Positions 18,124 to 26,635 are shown, numbered from the stretch's first letter. The stretch is 64,000 nt of DNA from Streptomyces cinnabarinus (GCF_027270315.1 NZ_CP114413.1:2294001-2358000), one strand, 5' to 3'. The notes: generated by a model from the letters alone, not told the origin. Made by a program: numbers and translations.

Positions 18124-19175
18124 AGATAGACCTGACCGACACCACGTCCAGCAAGATCAACAAGGCCCTGGTGCAGGGCCGCCGGGCCATCGGCACCCCT
18201 GCCGTCGGCATGGTGCTCACGCTGGTCATCGTGACGGACGAGGAGAACGCGTACGACGCGCTCAAGGCCGCGAACGACGCCTCGCGCGAGCACCCCTCGC
18301 GCACGCTCGTGGTCATCAAGCGCGTCTCGCGCTCGCCCCGCGACCGTACGAAGTCCCGCCTCGACGCCGAGGTGCGGGTGGGCGCGGACGCGGGCACCGG
18401 CGAGACGATCGTGCTGCGCCTGTACGGCGAGGTGGTGGACCACGCCCAGTCGGTGGTGCTGCCGCTGCTGCTGCCGGACGCGCCGGTCGTGGTCTGGTGG
18501 CCGGTGAACGCGCCGCTGGACCCGGCCAGCGACCCGCTGGGCGCGCTGGCCCAGCGCCGGGTGACCGACACCTACGCCTGCGAGCAGCCGGTGCGGGAGC
18601 TGGAGTCCCGGGCCGGCAGTTACACCCCCGGCGACACGGACCTGTCGTGGACCCGCATCACGCCCTGGCGTTCGATGCTGGCCGCGGCCCTGGACCAGGT
18701 CGTGTGCGAGGTCAGGGGCGTGGAGGTGGAGGGCGAGGAGTTCAACCCGAGCTGTGAGCTGCTGGCGATGTGGCTCGCGGACCGGCTGGACGTCCCCGTG
18801 AAGCGGTCGCTGTCGTCGGGCCCCGGCCTGACGGCGGTCCGGATGGCCACCGACTGCGGTCCGATCGTCCTGGACCGGGCGGACGGTTCGCTGGCGACCC
18901 TGTCCATCGAGGGCCAGCCGGACCGTGCCGTGGCGCTCAAGCGGCGGGAGACCGCCGAGCTGATCGCGGAGGAGCTGCGCCGGCTCGACCCGGACGACAC
19001 CTACGCCTCCGCGCTGCGGTTCGGGGTGGAGCGGCTGAACACGGGCACCGAGGCGCCCGTTCCGGCCGCTGATCCGGTGGCCGTCGAGGATCCGGTCGCC
19101 GCGCCGGAGGCCGCGCAGGCGCCGGCCAAGAAGGCCGCGAAGAAGGCCCCGGCCAAGAAGGCGGCGGCGAAGTGA
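18120..19175 (+). CDS. opcA: Glucose-6-phosphate dehydrogenase assembly protein OpcA
   Basis: OpcA of 351 residues, required for assembly and redox regulation of Zwf in cyanobacteria and actinobacteria. Family blocks are the N-terminal TVVLT-like core with LTLVIVTDEE, the middle PDAPVVVWWP segment and LSWTRITPWR. The last 30 residues are a Lys/Ala-rich tail of repeated AKKA units that is not part of the conserved fold. ATGA overlap with zwf and GTGA overlap with pgl show tight coupling. Confidence 0.93.
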   Translation: MKIDLTDTTSSKINKALVQGRRAIGTPAVGMVLTLVIVTDEENAYDALKAANDASREHPSRTLVVIKRVSRSPRDRTKSRLDAEVRVGADAGTGETIVLRLYGEVVDHAQSVVLPLLLPDAPVVVWWPVNAPLDPASDPLGALAQRRVTDTYACEQPVRELESRAGSYTPGDTDLSWTRITPWRSMLAAALDQVVCEVRGVEVEGEEFNPSCELLAMWLADRLDVPVKRSLSSGPGLTAVRMATDCGPIVLDRADGSLATLSIEGQPDRAVALKRRETAELIAEELRRLDPDDTYASALRFGVERLNTGTEAPVPAADPVAVEDPVAAPEAAQAPAKKAAKKAPAKKAAAK

Positions 19176-19954
19176 GCACCCCGCAGCTGGTCGTGCACCG
19201 CGACAAGGAGCTGATGGCGCAGGCCGCGGCGGCCCGGCTGATCACGAAGATCGTGGACGCCCAGGCCTCCCGGGGCCACGCGTCCGTGGTCCTCACCGGC
19301 GGCCGCAACGGCAACGGCCTGCTGGCCGCGCTGGCCGCCGCCCCGGCCCGGGACGCCATCGACTGGGCGCGGCTCGACCTGTGGTGGGGCGATGAGCGGT
19401 TCCTGCCCGAGGGGGACCCGGAGCGCAATGTCACGCAGGCCCGCGAGGCCCTGCTGGACGCGGTGCCCCTGGACCCCAAGCGGGTGCACGCGATGCCCGC
19501 CTCGGACGGCCCGTACGGCGGCGACGCGGACGCCGCCGCGGCCGCCTACGCCGATGAACTGGCCCAGGCGGCGGGCCCCGAGAACCACGGCGCCGTGCCC
19601 GTGTTCGACGTCCTGATGCTGGGCGTCGGTCCGGACACGCATGTGGCGTCGCTGTTCCCGGAGCTCCCCGCGGTCCGCGAGACCGAGCGGACGGTGGTGG
19701 GGGTGCACGGCGCGCCGAAGCCGCCGCCCACCCGGGTCACCCTCACCCTCCCGGCGATCCGGGCGGCCCGTGAGGTGTGGCTGCTCGCGGCCGGTGCGGA
19801 CAAGGCCCAGGCCGCCGCGATCGCCCTCTCGGGCGCGGGCGAGATCCAGGCCCCGGCGGCGGGCGCGCAGGGCAGGCAGCGCACCCTGTGGCTGCTGGAC
19901 GCGGCGGCGGCCTCCCAGCTGCCCCGGTCGCTGTACCCGCCGGCGTCGCCGTAA
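19172..19954 (+). CDS. pgl: 6-phosphogluconolactonase
   Basis: Protein of 260 residues that hydrolyses 6-phosphogluconolactone, the Zwf product. Motifs are LTGGRNGNGLL (phosphate binding), WWGDERFLPEGDPERN and GVGPDTHVASLFP, which holds the catalytic histidine. In most relatives the last motif reads GPDGH; the threonine here is a mild variation. It is the last gene of the pentose phosphate operon and is followed by a strong hairpin. Confidence 0.94.
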   Translation: MSTPQLVVHRDKELMAQAAAARLITKIVDAQASRGHASVVLTGGRNGNGLLAALAAAPARDAIDWARLDLWWGDERFLPEGDPERNVTQAREALLDAVPLDPKRVHAMPASDGPYGGDADAAAAAYADELAQAAGPENHGAVPVFDVLMLGVGPDTHVASLFPELPAVRETERTVVGVHGAPKPPPTRVTLTLPAIRAAREVWLLAAGADKAQAAAIALSGAGEIQAPAAGAQGRQRTLWLLDAAAASQLPRSLYPPASP

Positions 19955-19959
19955 CGACA

Positions 19960-20007
19960 GCAGGGGGCTTCCCTGGATCCCCCCGTGGATCCAGGGAAGC
20001 CCCCTGC
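19960..20007. terminator. Perfect 21-bp hairpin between pgl and sugar operon
   Basis: The arms at 19960-19980 and 19987-20007 are fully complementary with a 6-nt loop. The hairpin begins 5 bp after the pgl stop and ends 3 bp from the stop of the convergent permease gene, so it should terminate transcription from both sides. There is no long T tract. Confidence 0.85.
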
Positions 20008-20010
20008 CGT

Positions 20011-20850
20011 CTACTTGACCGACCCGGCCATCACGCCCTGCACGAAGTGCCGCTGGAACGCGAAGAAGACGGCCACCGGCACGATCAGCGACACGAAGGC
20101 GCCGGGTGCCAGCACATCGATGTTGCTGCCGAACTGCCGTATCTGGGACTGGAGTTCCACGGTCAGCGGCTGGGACGCGCTGTCCGCGAAGAGCAGGGCG
20201 ACCAGCATGTCGTTCCACACCCACAGGAACTGGAAGATGGCGAGGCTGGCGATGGCCGGCCGGCCGACCGGCAGCACGAGCCGGGTGAAGATCCGCCACT
20301 CCCCGCCGCCGTCCATGCGCGCGGCCTCCAGCATCTCCTTCGGCAGCTCGGCGAAGTAGTTGCGCAGCAGGAACACCGCGAACGGCAGCCCGTAGGCGAC
20401 GTGGAAGAGCACCACTCCGGGGATCGTGCCGAACAGCCCGAGCTGGCCGAAGAGTTTGGCCACCGGGAGCAGTCCGACCTGCACCGGCACCACCAGCAGC
20501 GCCACCACGACCAGGAAGATCGTGTCCCGGCCGGGGAAGTCCAGCCAGGCGAAGGCGTATCCGGCGAGCGCGGCGAGGACCACGACCAGCACGGTCGTCG
20601 GCACCGAGATCAGCACGGTGTTCCAGAACGCCCGGGTGATCCCGGCGTTCTCCAGCAGAGCCGAGTAGTTGTCCACGGAGAGCTGGCCGGGGCTGGTGAA
20701 CACCGTCCACCAGCCGCCCCGCGCGGTGTCCTCGGCCGACCTCAGCGAGGACATCAGCAGCCCGGCCAGCGGGGTGACCCAGACCAGTGAGACCAGGACG
20801 AGGAAGACCTGCACCGCACTGCTGCCGAGGGTACGGCGGACGGCGTTCAT
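20011..20850 (-). CDS. Sugar ABC transporter permease (MalG-like)
   Basis: Inner membrane permease of 279 residues with six predicted membrane segments. The cytoplasmic EAA loop reads EAARMDGGGEWRIFTRLVLP, which docks to the ATPase. It pairs with the MalF-like permease upstream, overlapping it by ATGA. It is the last gene of the sugar operon. No ATPase gene is present in the operon, so a shared ATPase such as MsiK probably energises it, as is known for other Streptomyces sugar importers. Confidence 0.92.
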   Translation of the reverse strand: MNAVRRTLGSSAVQVFLVLVSLVWVTPLAGLLMSSLRSAEDTARGGWWTVFTSPGQLSVDNYSALLENAGITRAFWNTVLISVPTTVLVVVLAALAGYAFAWLDFPGRDTIFLVVVALLVVPVQVGLLPVAKLFGQLGLFGTIPGVVLFHVAYGLPFAVFLLRNYFAELPKEMLEAARMDGGGEWRIFTRLVLPVGRPAIASLAIFQFLWVWNDMLVALLFADSASQPLTVELQSQIRQFGSNIDVLAPGAFVSLIVPVAVFFAFQRHFVQGVMAGSVK

Positions 20851-22193
20851 CGCTGACTCCTTCGGAAGCGGCGGAGGTTGAAGACCATGGCGGGCACCAC
20901 GAGGAGGAGCAGAAGCACCCCGAGGGCGCTGCCGAGGCCCTGGTTGTTGCCGCCGCCGAACGACACCAGCCACATCTGGGTGGCGAGCACGGTGGCGTCC
21001 TCCTGCACCGGTCCCGGCGCGATGATGTAGACGAGATCGAAGACCTTCATCACATTGATCACGAGGGTCACGAAGACCACGGTCAGCACGGGCGCGAGCA
21101 GGGGCACGGTGATCTTCCGGAAGATCTGCCACTCGTTGGCGCCGTCCATCCGCGCCGCCTCTAGCGCGTCCCGCGGCAGCGTGGCGAGCCCGGCGCCGAT
21201 CAGCACCATCGCGAACCCGGTCCAGATCCACAGGTACGCACCGATGATCGCCGGGGTGACGAGCACCGGTCCGAGCCAGGAGATCCCCTCGTAGGGAGCG
21301 GCGAAGTTCGAGGCGGGCAGCCGTAGTTCGTACTCCCCCCGGTCCAGGCCGGCGAAGCGGAAGGAGCCGTCGGAGGCGGTGGTCGTGGTGGCGGCCGTAT
21401 GTCCGTCGCGGACCGCCTCGACCTCGATCCGCGGCAGGCCGCTCTCGCCCGGGTCGACCTTGCCCTGCTCCCCGCCCCCGCCGGGGGTGAAGTCCAGGTA
21501 GACGACTCCGCTCAGTTCACCGGGGACGGCGGCCGCCTCCCGGGCGGGCTCGGTGCCCGCGGGCAGTTCCTTGGGCGGGACGCCGACCAGGCCGAGTGCC
21601 ACCGGCTCCCCGGTCGAGGCGGCGGCGCGGTACGAGCCGTCCGCGTCCTTGGTCAGTCCCTGGCCGTCGCGGGCGCGGGCCGTCGGGTAGGCGGAGGTGC
21701 CCTTGACCGCGTCGTGGACGGAGACGACCGCGGCGTTGAGGACGCCCTTGTCGGGGTCCTCGTCGTAGGCGAGCCGGAAGATGATCCCGGCCGCCAGGAA
21801 GGACACCGCCATCGGCATGAACAGCAGCAGCTTGAAAGCGGTGGCCCAGCGGACCTTCTCCACCAGTACGGCGAGGATCAGGCCCAGTCCGGTGAGCAGG
21901 GCCGGGGCCACCACCACCCAGATCGCGGTGTTGCGGACGGCCTTGAGGGTGGCCGGGTCGCGGAACATCTCGGAGTAGTTCTCGCCGCCCACGAACTCGG
22001 TGCCGGAGGCGTCGAAGAAGCTGCGGCCGACGGAGAAGAGCACGGGGTAGACGACGAGCGCGCCGAGCAGCAGCAGCGCGGGGAGGACGAAGAGGAGAGC
22101 GACGATCCGCCCCCGCCGCCGCAGGCGCCGGGCCCGTTGGGGCAACGACACATGCGGCGGGGGGCTCGTCGGCTTCACGAGGGTCGCGGTCAT
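20847..22193 (-). CDS. Sugar ABC transporter permease (MalF-like) with extracytoplasmic beta-domain insert
   Basis: Permease of 448 residues, about 140 longer than a usual sugar permease. TM1 is near 30-52, two further segments are at 88-140, then an insert runs from about 165 to 300, and the remaining membrane part resumes at GISWLGPVLVTPAIIG. The EAA loop is EAARMDGANEWQIFRKITVP. The insert contains a segment (228-292) with VVYLDF, VDPGESGLPRIEVEAV and DGSFRFAGLDRGEYEL, resembling SdrD-B or CNA-B type immunoglobulin-like repeats. By topology it faces outside, like the P2 loop of E. coli MalF, which contacts the binding protein; that role here is inference. Confidence 0.9.
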   Translation of the reverse strand: MTATLVKPTSPPPHVSLPQRARRLRRRGRIVALLFVLPALLLLGALVVYPVLFSVGRSFFDASGTEFVGGENYSEMFRDPATLKAVRNTAIWVVVAPALLTGLGLILAVLVEKVRWATAFKLLLFMPMAVSFLAAGIIFRLAYDEDPDKGVLNAAVVSVHDAVKGTSAYPTARARDGQGLTKDADGSYRAAASTGEPVALGLVGVPPKELPAGTEPAREAAAVPGELSGVVYLDFTPGGGGEQGKVDPGESGLPRIEVEAVRDGHTAATTTTASDGSFRFAGLDRGEYELRLPASNFAAPYEGISWLGPVLVTPAIIGAYLWIWTGFAMVLIGAGLATLPRDALEAARMDGANEWQIFRKITVPLLAPVLTVVFVTLVINVMKVFDLVYIIAPGPVQEDATVLATQMWLVSFGGGNNQGLGSALGVLLLLLVVPAMVFNLRRFRRSQR

Positions 22194-22199
22194 GGATGG

Positions 22200-23525
22200 T
22201 CAGCCCTTGTACGCCTTGGCCGCGGCGGCCTCCAGCTTCGCCGCGGTCTCCTTCGGGTTCGAGGGGTCGCGCAGGAAGTCCTGGAGGATCTTCCACTCGC
22301 CGGCGCCCTTGGTGCCGCCGAAGGCCGCGGGTGCCTGGTCGGACATGTCGAAGCGGACCGAACCTCCGGCCGCGATCAGGGACTTGGCGGTGGCCCGGGT
22401 CACCGCGTCGCTGTACGCGGACGGGTCCAGCGCCTTGTTCGGGGAGAGGAAACCGCCCGCGTCGGCCCACACCGCGGCGGCCTCAGGCGTGGCCAGGAAC
22501 TCCACCAGCGCCTGGGCGGCCTTGTGGTTCTTGCCGTCCTTCAGGACGACGGCCGCGTCACCGCCGCTGACGACCGGTGCCTCGCCGTCCCCGACCGCCG
22601 GGAAGGGGAAGAAGTTGGCGTCGTCGCCGATGGACCGGCCGAACTGGTCCTTGGCGACACCCGCGACGAAGTCGCCCTCGTAGACCAGGCCGGCCTCCGC
22701 CTCCGGTCCGAAGACCTGCTCGACCGAACCCGGGAAGTCGGTGTTCAGGGCGCCGTCCCGGCCGCCCGCTATGAGCTGCTCGTCCTTGAACAGCGTGCCG
22801 AGGGTGGTGAGCGCCTTCACCACGCTGGCGTCGGTCCACTTCAGCTCGTGCGCGGCGAGCGCGTCGTACTTCTCGGGTCCGGCCTGGGAGAGATAGACGT
22901 TCTCGAACCAGTCGGTGAGGGTCCAGCCGTCCTGTCCGGCGACGGAGAAGGCGGCGAGCCCGGAGTCGGAGACCGTGCGGCCCGCTTCGAGCATCGCGTC
23001 GAAGGTGCGCGGCGGCTCGACCCCGGCCTGTTCGAGGGCCTCGGGGCTGTACCACACGGTCGACTTGTGGGCGGCCTTGAAGTAGAGGCCGTAGAACTTG
23101 CCGTCGACGCTGCCGTAACTCTTCCAGACGCTGGCGAAGTTGGCGTCGACGGCGCTCTCGGTCTTCTTCGACAGGGGCTGGAGCCAGCCCTGCTGGGCGA
23201 ACTGCTTGAGGACGCCCACCTGCGGGACCATGACGACGTCGGGGGCGTTACCGCCCTCGATCTTGCTGCCGACGACGGTGGAGACGTTGTCGCCGGTGGA
23301 GACGAACTGGGTCTTGGCACCGGTCTTCTCGGCGAAGGCGTCGAGCACCTTCTGGAAGTTCTTCTGCTCGCTGCCGGACCAGACACCGGCGACGGTGACC
23401 GTCTGGCCGTCGAGCGACTGGTCGCCGCCGCCGGCCGAGACGGGCTCGCCGCCGCAGGCGGTGGCGCCCAGCGCCAGGGCGAGGGCGGTGCAGCTCATGA
23501 GCAGGGTGGAGCGTCGTCGCATCAT
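22200..23525 (-). CDS. Sugar-binding lipoprotein (family 1 extracellular solute-binding protein)
   Basis: Protein of 441 residues. It begins MMRRRSTLL, a basic N-region, followed by a hydrophobic stretch and a lipobox ending ATAC, so it is probably a membrane-anchored lipoprotein. The mature part has the usual SBP layout, for example TVTVAGVWSGSEQKNFQKVL at the start of domain 1. It lies 6 bp upstream of the MalF-like permease and is the likely binding component for it. The preceding GH13 gene suggests an alpha-glucoside substrate. Confidence 0.9.
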   Translation of the reverse strand: MMRRRSTLLMSCTALALALGATACGGEPVSAGGGDQSLDGQTVTVAGVWSGSEQKNFQKVLDAFAEKTGAKTQFVSTGDNVSTVVGSKIEGGNAPDVVMVPQVGVLKQFAQQGWLQPLSKKTESAVDANFASVWKSYGSVDGKFYGLYFKAAHKSTVWYSPEALEQAGVEPPRTFDAMLEAGRTVSDSGLAAFSVAGQDGWTLTDWFENVYLSQAGPEKYDALAAHELKWTDASVVKALTTLGTLFKDEQLIAGGRDGALNTDFPGSVEQVFGPEAEAGLVYEGDFVAGVAKDQFGRSIGDDANFFPFPAVGDGEAPVVSGGDAAVVLKDGKNHKAAQALVEFLATPEAAAVWADAGGFLSPNKALDPSAYSDAVTRATAKSLIAAGGSVRFDMSDQAPAAFGGTKGAGEWKILQDFLRDPSNPKETAAKLEAAAAKAYKG

Positions 23526-23592
23526 CGTTGATGTCCCTTCAGGGGATGGGTAACTGACGGAGGATCAGAACATCGGTTGTGGTTGACGGGAA

Positions 23593-25203
23593 TCAGTGGT
23601 CGCCGAGCCACCAGGCGGCGGTGGAGCCGGGCAGTACCCCGGCCGGGCAGGGGCCGCTGGACAGCAGCGGGGTGCCGGAGACCGGCGCGGGGGCGGGGGC
23701 GGTGCCGAAGTTGACGGCGCAGACGAGCCCGTCCCCCCGGGAGAAGGCGAGGACGCCCGGTGTGCCGTCCAGCCAGTGCAGTTCGCCCTCGCCCAACTGA
23801 GGTAGCGAGGAGCGCAGTTGGAGGCCGTCGCGGTACAGGTGCCAGAAGGAGCGGGTGTCGGCGAGGGCCCGGTCGGTGGCGTGCTCGGCGAACCACTCCG
23901 GCTGCGGCAGCCAGGGCTTGGCGCCCTCGACCCCGGAGGTGAAGCCGAACGGCGAGGCCTGTCCCGACCAGGGCAGCGGCACCCGGCAGCCGTCCCGGAT
24001 CCGGGCCCGGCTGCCGGTGCGCCGGAAGATCGGGTCGGTGAGCACGTCGTCGGGCAGGTCCACGACCTCGGGCAGCCCCAGCTCCTCGCCCTGGTAGATG
24101 TACGCGGCCCCGGGCAGCGCCAGCATCAGCAGCGCGGCGGCGCGGGCGCGGGCGGGGCCGAGGCCGCTGCTCTCGGGCGCGGGTTCGCCGTAGCGGGTGA
24201 CCGTGCGGACCTGGTCGTGGTTGTTGAGGACCCAGGTGACGGTGGAGCCCGTACCGGCTATGTCCTGCATGGCCTCGGAGATGACCTTGCGGAAGGCGTC
24301 CGCGTCCCAGGCCGCGCCGAGCAGGTCGAAGAAGAAGGCCTGGTGGAGTTCGTCCTCGCGGACGTAGTGGGCGTGTTCGCGGGCCGTCGGCACGGACACC
24401 TCGCCGACCAGGAGCCGTTCGCGGCCGTCGCGGGCGGTGTACTCCTCGCAGATGGCGCGCCAGTGCCGCCACACCTCGTGCACCTCGGGCTGGTTCCAGG
24501 CGAGCGGGTTGACCGAGTCGCGGGTGCGGGCGTCGGCCTCCGGGTCGTCGGAGTCGGGCAGGTCCGGGTGCTTGAAGAGACCGGCGGCGACGTCGATGCG
24601 GAAGCCGTCGACACCCCGGTCGAGCCAGAAGCGGAGCGTCTCCTCGAAGTCGGCGCCGACCTCGGGGTCGCGCCAGTTCCAGTCGGGCTGCTCGGGCGTG
24701 AACATGTGCAGGTACCACTGGCCGTCCTCGACGCGGGTCCAGGCCGGGCCGCCGAACATGGCGTGCCAGTTGTTGGGCGGCTCGGCGCCCTCCGGGCCCC
24801 GGCCGTCGGCGAAGTGAAAGCGGGCGCGGGCCGCGCTCCCGGGAGCCGCGGCGAGCGCGGCGCGGAACGCCGGGTGCTCGCTGGAGCAGTGGTTGGGGAC
24901 GATGTCCAGCAGCACCTTGATGCCGAGTCGGCGGGCGGCCGCCATCAGCAGGTCGAACTCGGCGAGGTCGCCGAAGAGGGGGTCGACGTCGCGGTAGTCG
25001 GCGACGTCGTAGCCGTGATCGTGCTGCGGCGAGGGGTAGCAGGGGCTCAGCCAGATCCCGTCGACGCCCAGCTTCTTCAGGTACGGCAGCCCGGCCCGGA
25101 CGCCGGCGAGATCGCCTATGCCGTCACCGGTGCTGTCCAGAAAGCTGCGGACGTAGACCTGGTAGATCACCGCGTCCCGCCACCAGAGGTACTTACTCAA
25201 CAT
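23593..25203 (-). CDS. GH13 alpha-glucosidase / oligo-1,6-glucosidase-like enzyme
   Basis: Cytoplasmic (no signal peptide) glycoside hydrolase of 536 residues, the usual length for GH13 oligosaccharide hydrolases. The four GH13 regions are intact: DIVPNHCSSEH near 100-110, GFRIDVA with nucleophile D204, VGEVS with acid/base E268, and LNNHDQVRT with D330. It presumably cleaves the imported alpha-glucoside. No Shine-Dalgarno precedes the ATG, so translation may be leaderless. It probably has its own promoter (TTGACA at 25235-25240, reverse strand) in addition to any readthrough from the upstream gene. Confidence 0.93.
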   Translation of the reverse strand: MLSKYLWWRDAVIYQVYVRSFLDSTGDGIGDLAGVRAGLPYLKKLGVDGIWLSPCYPSPQHDHGYDVADYRDVDPLFGDLAEFDLLMAAARRLGIKVLLDIVPNHCSSEHPAFRAALAAAPGSAARARFHFADGRGPEGAEPPNNWHAMFGGPAWTRVEDGQWYLHMFTPEQPDWNWRDPEVGADFEETLRFWLDRGVDGFRIDVAAGLFKHPDLPDSDDPEADARTRDSVNPLAWNQPEVHEVWRHWRAICEEYTARDGRERLLVGEVSVPTAREHAHYVREDELHQAFFFDLLGAAWDADAFRKVISEAMQDIAGTGSTVTWVLNNHDQVRTVTRYGEPAPESSGLGPARARAAALLMLALPGAAYIYQGEELGLPEVVDLPDDVLTDPIFRRTGSRARIRDGCRVPLPWSGQASPFGFTSGVEGAKPWLPQPEWFAEHATDRALADTRSFWHLYRDGLQLRSSLPQLGEGELHWLDGTPGVLAFSRGDGLVCAVNFGTAPAPAPVSGTPLLSSGPCPAGVLPGSTAAWWLGDH

Positions 25204-25208
25204 GTATG

Positions 25209-25240
25209 CATGTTAGGTATCAGGGAGGTAAGGGTGTCAA
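25209..25240 (-). promoter_or_regulatory. Promoter and operator copy in front of the GH13 gene
   Basis: Reading the minus strand, a consensus -35 TTGACA (25235-25240) is followed by a region with TACCTAAC (reverse of GTTAGGTA at 25212-25219) where the -10 box should lie. The arm CATGTTAGGTA at 25209-25219 is exactly inverted at 25281-25291. A repressor bound here would block RNA polymerase. The box recurs at 26618-26625. Sequence match is direct; function is inferred. Confidence 0.6.
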
Positions 25241-25246
25241 TGAAAA

Positions 25247-25264
25247 AGGGCCCCGTAGGGCCCT
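25247..25264 (-). terminator. Rho-independent terminator after solute-binding protein gene
   Basis: On the minus strand the stem AGGGCCC-TACG-GGGCCCT is followed directly by TTTTTC, a standard intrinsic terminator. It lies about 30 bp downstream of the stop of the 25295-26557 gene and just upstream of the GH13 promoter, so the operon is probably split into two transcripts with partial readthrough. Confidence 0.75.
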
Positions 25265-25280
25265 AATGAGACGTCCGCGT

Positions 25281-25291
25281 TACCTAACATG
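25281..25291. promoter_or_regulatory. Second, inverted copy of the sugar-operon box
   Basis: TACCTAACATG is the exact inverse of CATGTTAGGTA at 25209-25219, 61 bp away, with the terminator between them. It overlaps nothing but the extreme 3' flank of the upstream gene. The arrangement would suit a repressor bridging two sites. Confidence 0.5.
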
Positions 25292-25294
25292 TAA

Positions 25295-26557
25295 CTACTG
25301 GGAGATCGCGGCCAGCTCCCGCGCCAGTCGCCGGACCGCCGCCTCGGGCGTGACATGCCCGGTCATCGCGTCCCGCACCACCGCCTGCACCACCAGGCTG
25401 ACCTGGTCGTAGCGCGGGCTCTTGGGGCGCGGGGCGGCCGTGAGCACGCTCTCGCGCAGGGTCGGAAGGTACGGGAACTCCCTGATGAGTTCAGGATCCT
25501 CGTAGAGGTCCGACCGCACCGGCGGCAGCGCGCCCCGCGTCAGCACCTGGCGCTGTACGGGTTCACTGGTCAGGTACGCCATCAGCCGCGCGGCGGACTC
25601 GGGGTGCCGGGCGTGCGTGGAGACGGCCAGGTTGGAGCCGCCGAGCACACTGGTGCCCGGCCCGTCCGGACCCGGCAGTGGCACCGCGCCGACCTTCCCG
25701 GCGACCGGTGAGCCCTCGGCGTCGGTGACGGCATAGGCGTAGGGCCAGTTGCGCAGGAAGAGCAGCCGGCCGTCCTGGAAGGCCTGCTTGGACTCCTCCT
25801 CCTTGTAGGCCAGCGCCCGCTCCGGGATCCAGCCCTCGCGCACTCCGCGCGCCAGGAACCCGATGCCCTCCCGCGCGGCGGCCGAGTCGACGGTGACGCG
25901 CTCGCCCTCACCGCCCAGGATGGAGCCGCCCGCCGAGTAGACGGCCTCGGCGGCGTTGACGGTGAGCCCCTCGTACGGCAGGAACTGGCCCGCGTATCCG
26001 TCGAGCCCGTGTTCCGGGGCGACGGTCTTCGCCAGGTGCTCCAACTCGGCCCAGGTGCGCGGCGGATCGAGGCCCTCCGCGGCGAGGACGTCCTTGCGGT
26101 AGAGGAGCAGCCCGGCATTGGTGACATAGGGGACGGCGTACAGCCGCCCGTCGTAGGTCGCCGTGTCCACGACCGGGGGCAGGAAGGAGTCCAGCGGGAA
26201 GCTCTCGCGCGGCAGTGGCCGTATCCAGCCCGCCGCCGCGAACTCCGAGGTCCAGCTGACGTCGATGTTGAGGAGGTCGAACCGGCCGCGCCCGCCGTCC
26301 CGCAGGTCGGTGGTCATCTGGGCGTGGGTCTCGTCGGCGGAGTCCGGCAGCTCGACGAGGGTGACCCGCTCACCGGGATGCGTACGGTTCCAGCCCTCCA
26401 GCAGCGGGCCGAGATAGCCGGTGAGGTCACCGGCGGTGGCGAGGGTCAGCGGACCGCGCCCGGCCGCCTCGCCGGCCTGCACTCCGGAGGCCGCGTATCC
26501 GGTCAGAACCACCAGCAGTGCGAGGAGGCCCCTACCGGCGGCGTGTATCCACCGCAT
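25295..26557 (-). CDS. Secreted solute-binding protein (family 1), second of two in the sugar region
   Basis: Protein of 420 residues from the ATG at 26555-26557, preceded by AGGGAGGAAC. The N-terminus MRWIHAAGRGLLALLVVLTG looks like a Sec signal peptide but I see no lipobox cysteine, unlike the other binding protein of this operon. The mature part resembles trehalose/maltose-type SBPs (LTLATAGDLTGYLGPLLEGW). It is the first gene of the minus-strand sugar region and diverges from padR. Whether it serves the same permeases is unproven. Confidence 0.85.
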   Translation of the reverse strand: MRWIHAAGRGLLALLVVLTGYAASGVQAGEAAGRGPLTLATAGDLTGYLGPLLEGWNRTHPGERVTLVELPDSADETHAQMTTDLRDGGRGRFDLLNIDVSWTSEFAAAGWIRPLPRESFPLDSFLPPVVDTATYDGRLYAVPYVTNAGLLLYRKDVLAAEGLDPPRTWAELEHLAKTVAPEHGLDGYAGQFLPYEGLTVNAAEAVYSAGGSILGGEGERVTVDSAAAREGIGFLARGVREGWIPERALAYKEEESKQAFQDGRLLFLRNWPYAYAVTDAEGSPVAGKVGAVPLPGPDGPGTSVLGGSNLAVSTHARHPESAARLMAYLTSEPVQRQVLTRGALPPVRSDLYEDPELIREFPYLPTLRESVLTAAPRPKSPRYDQVSLVVQAVVRDAMTGHVTPEAAVRRLARELAAISQ

Positions 26558-26611
26558 AGGTTCCTCCCTGTACACCGGCACGGGCGTCGTCGCCCGGGTC
26601 AGAGGCCATGT

Positions 26612-26635
26612 ATACCCGTTAGGTATGCGCGATAC
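26612..26635. promoter_or_regulatory. Divergent operator region with ATACC-N5-GGTAT and GTTAGGTA box
   Basis: Between the solute-binding protein gene and padR lie ATACC at 26612-26616, GGTAT at 26622-26626 and ATAC at 26632-26635, forming an inverted repeat plus a further half-site. The GTTAGGTA box (26618-26625) found twice at the GH13 promoter is contained here. This fits autoregulation by the PadR protein and co-control of the sugar operon, which is inference. Confidence 0.5.
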
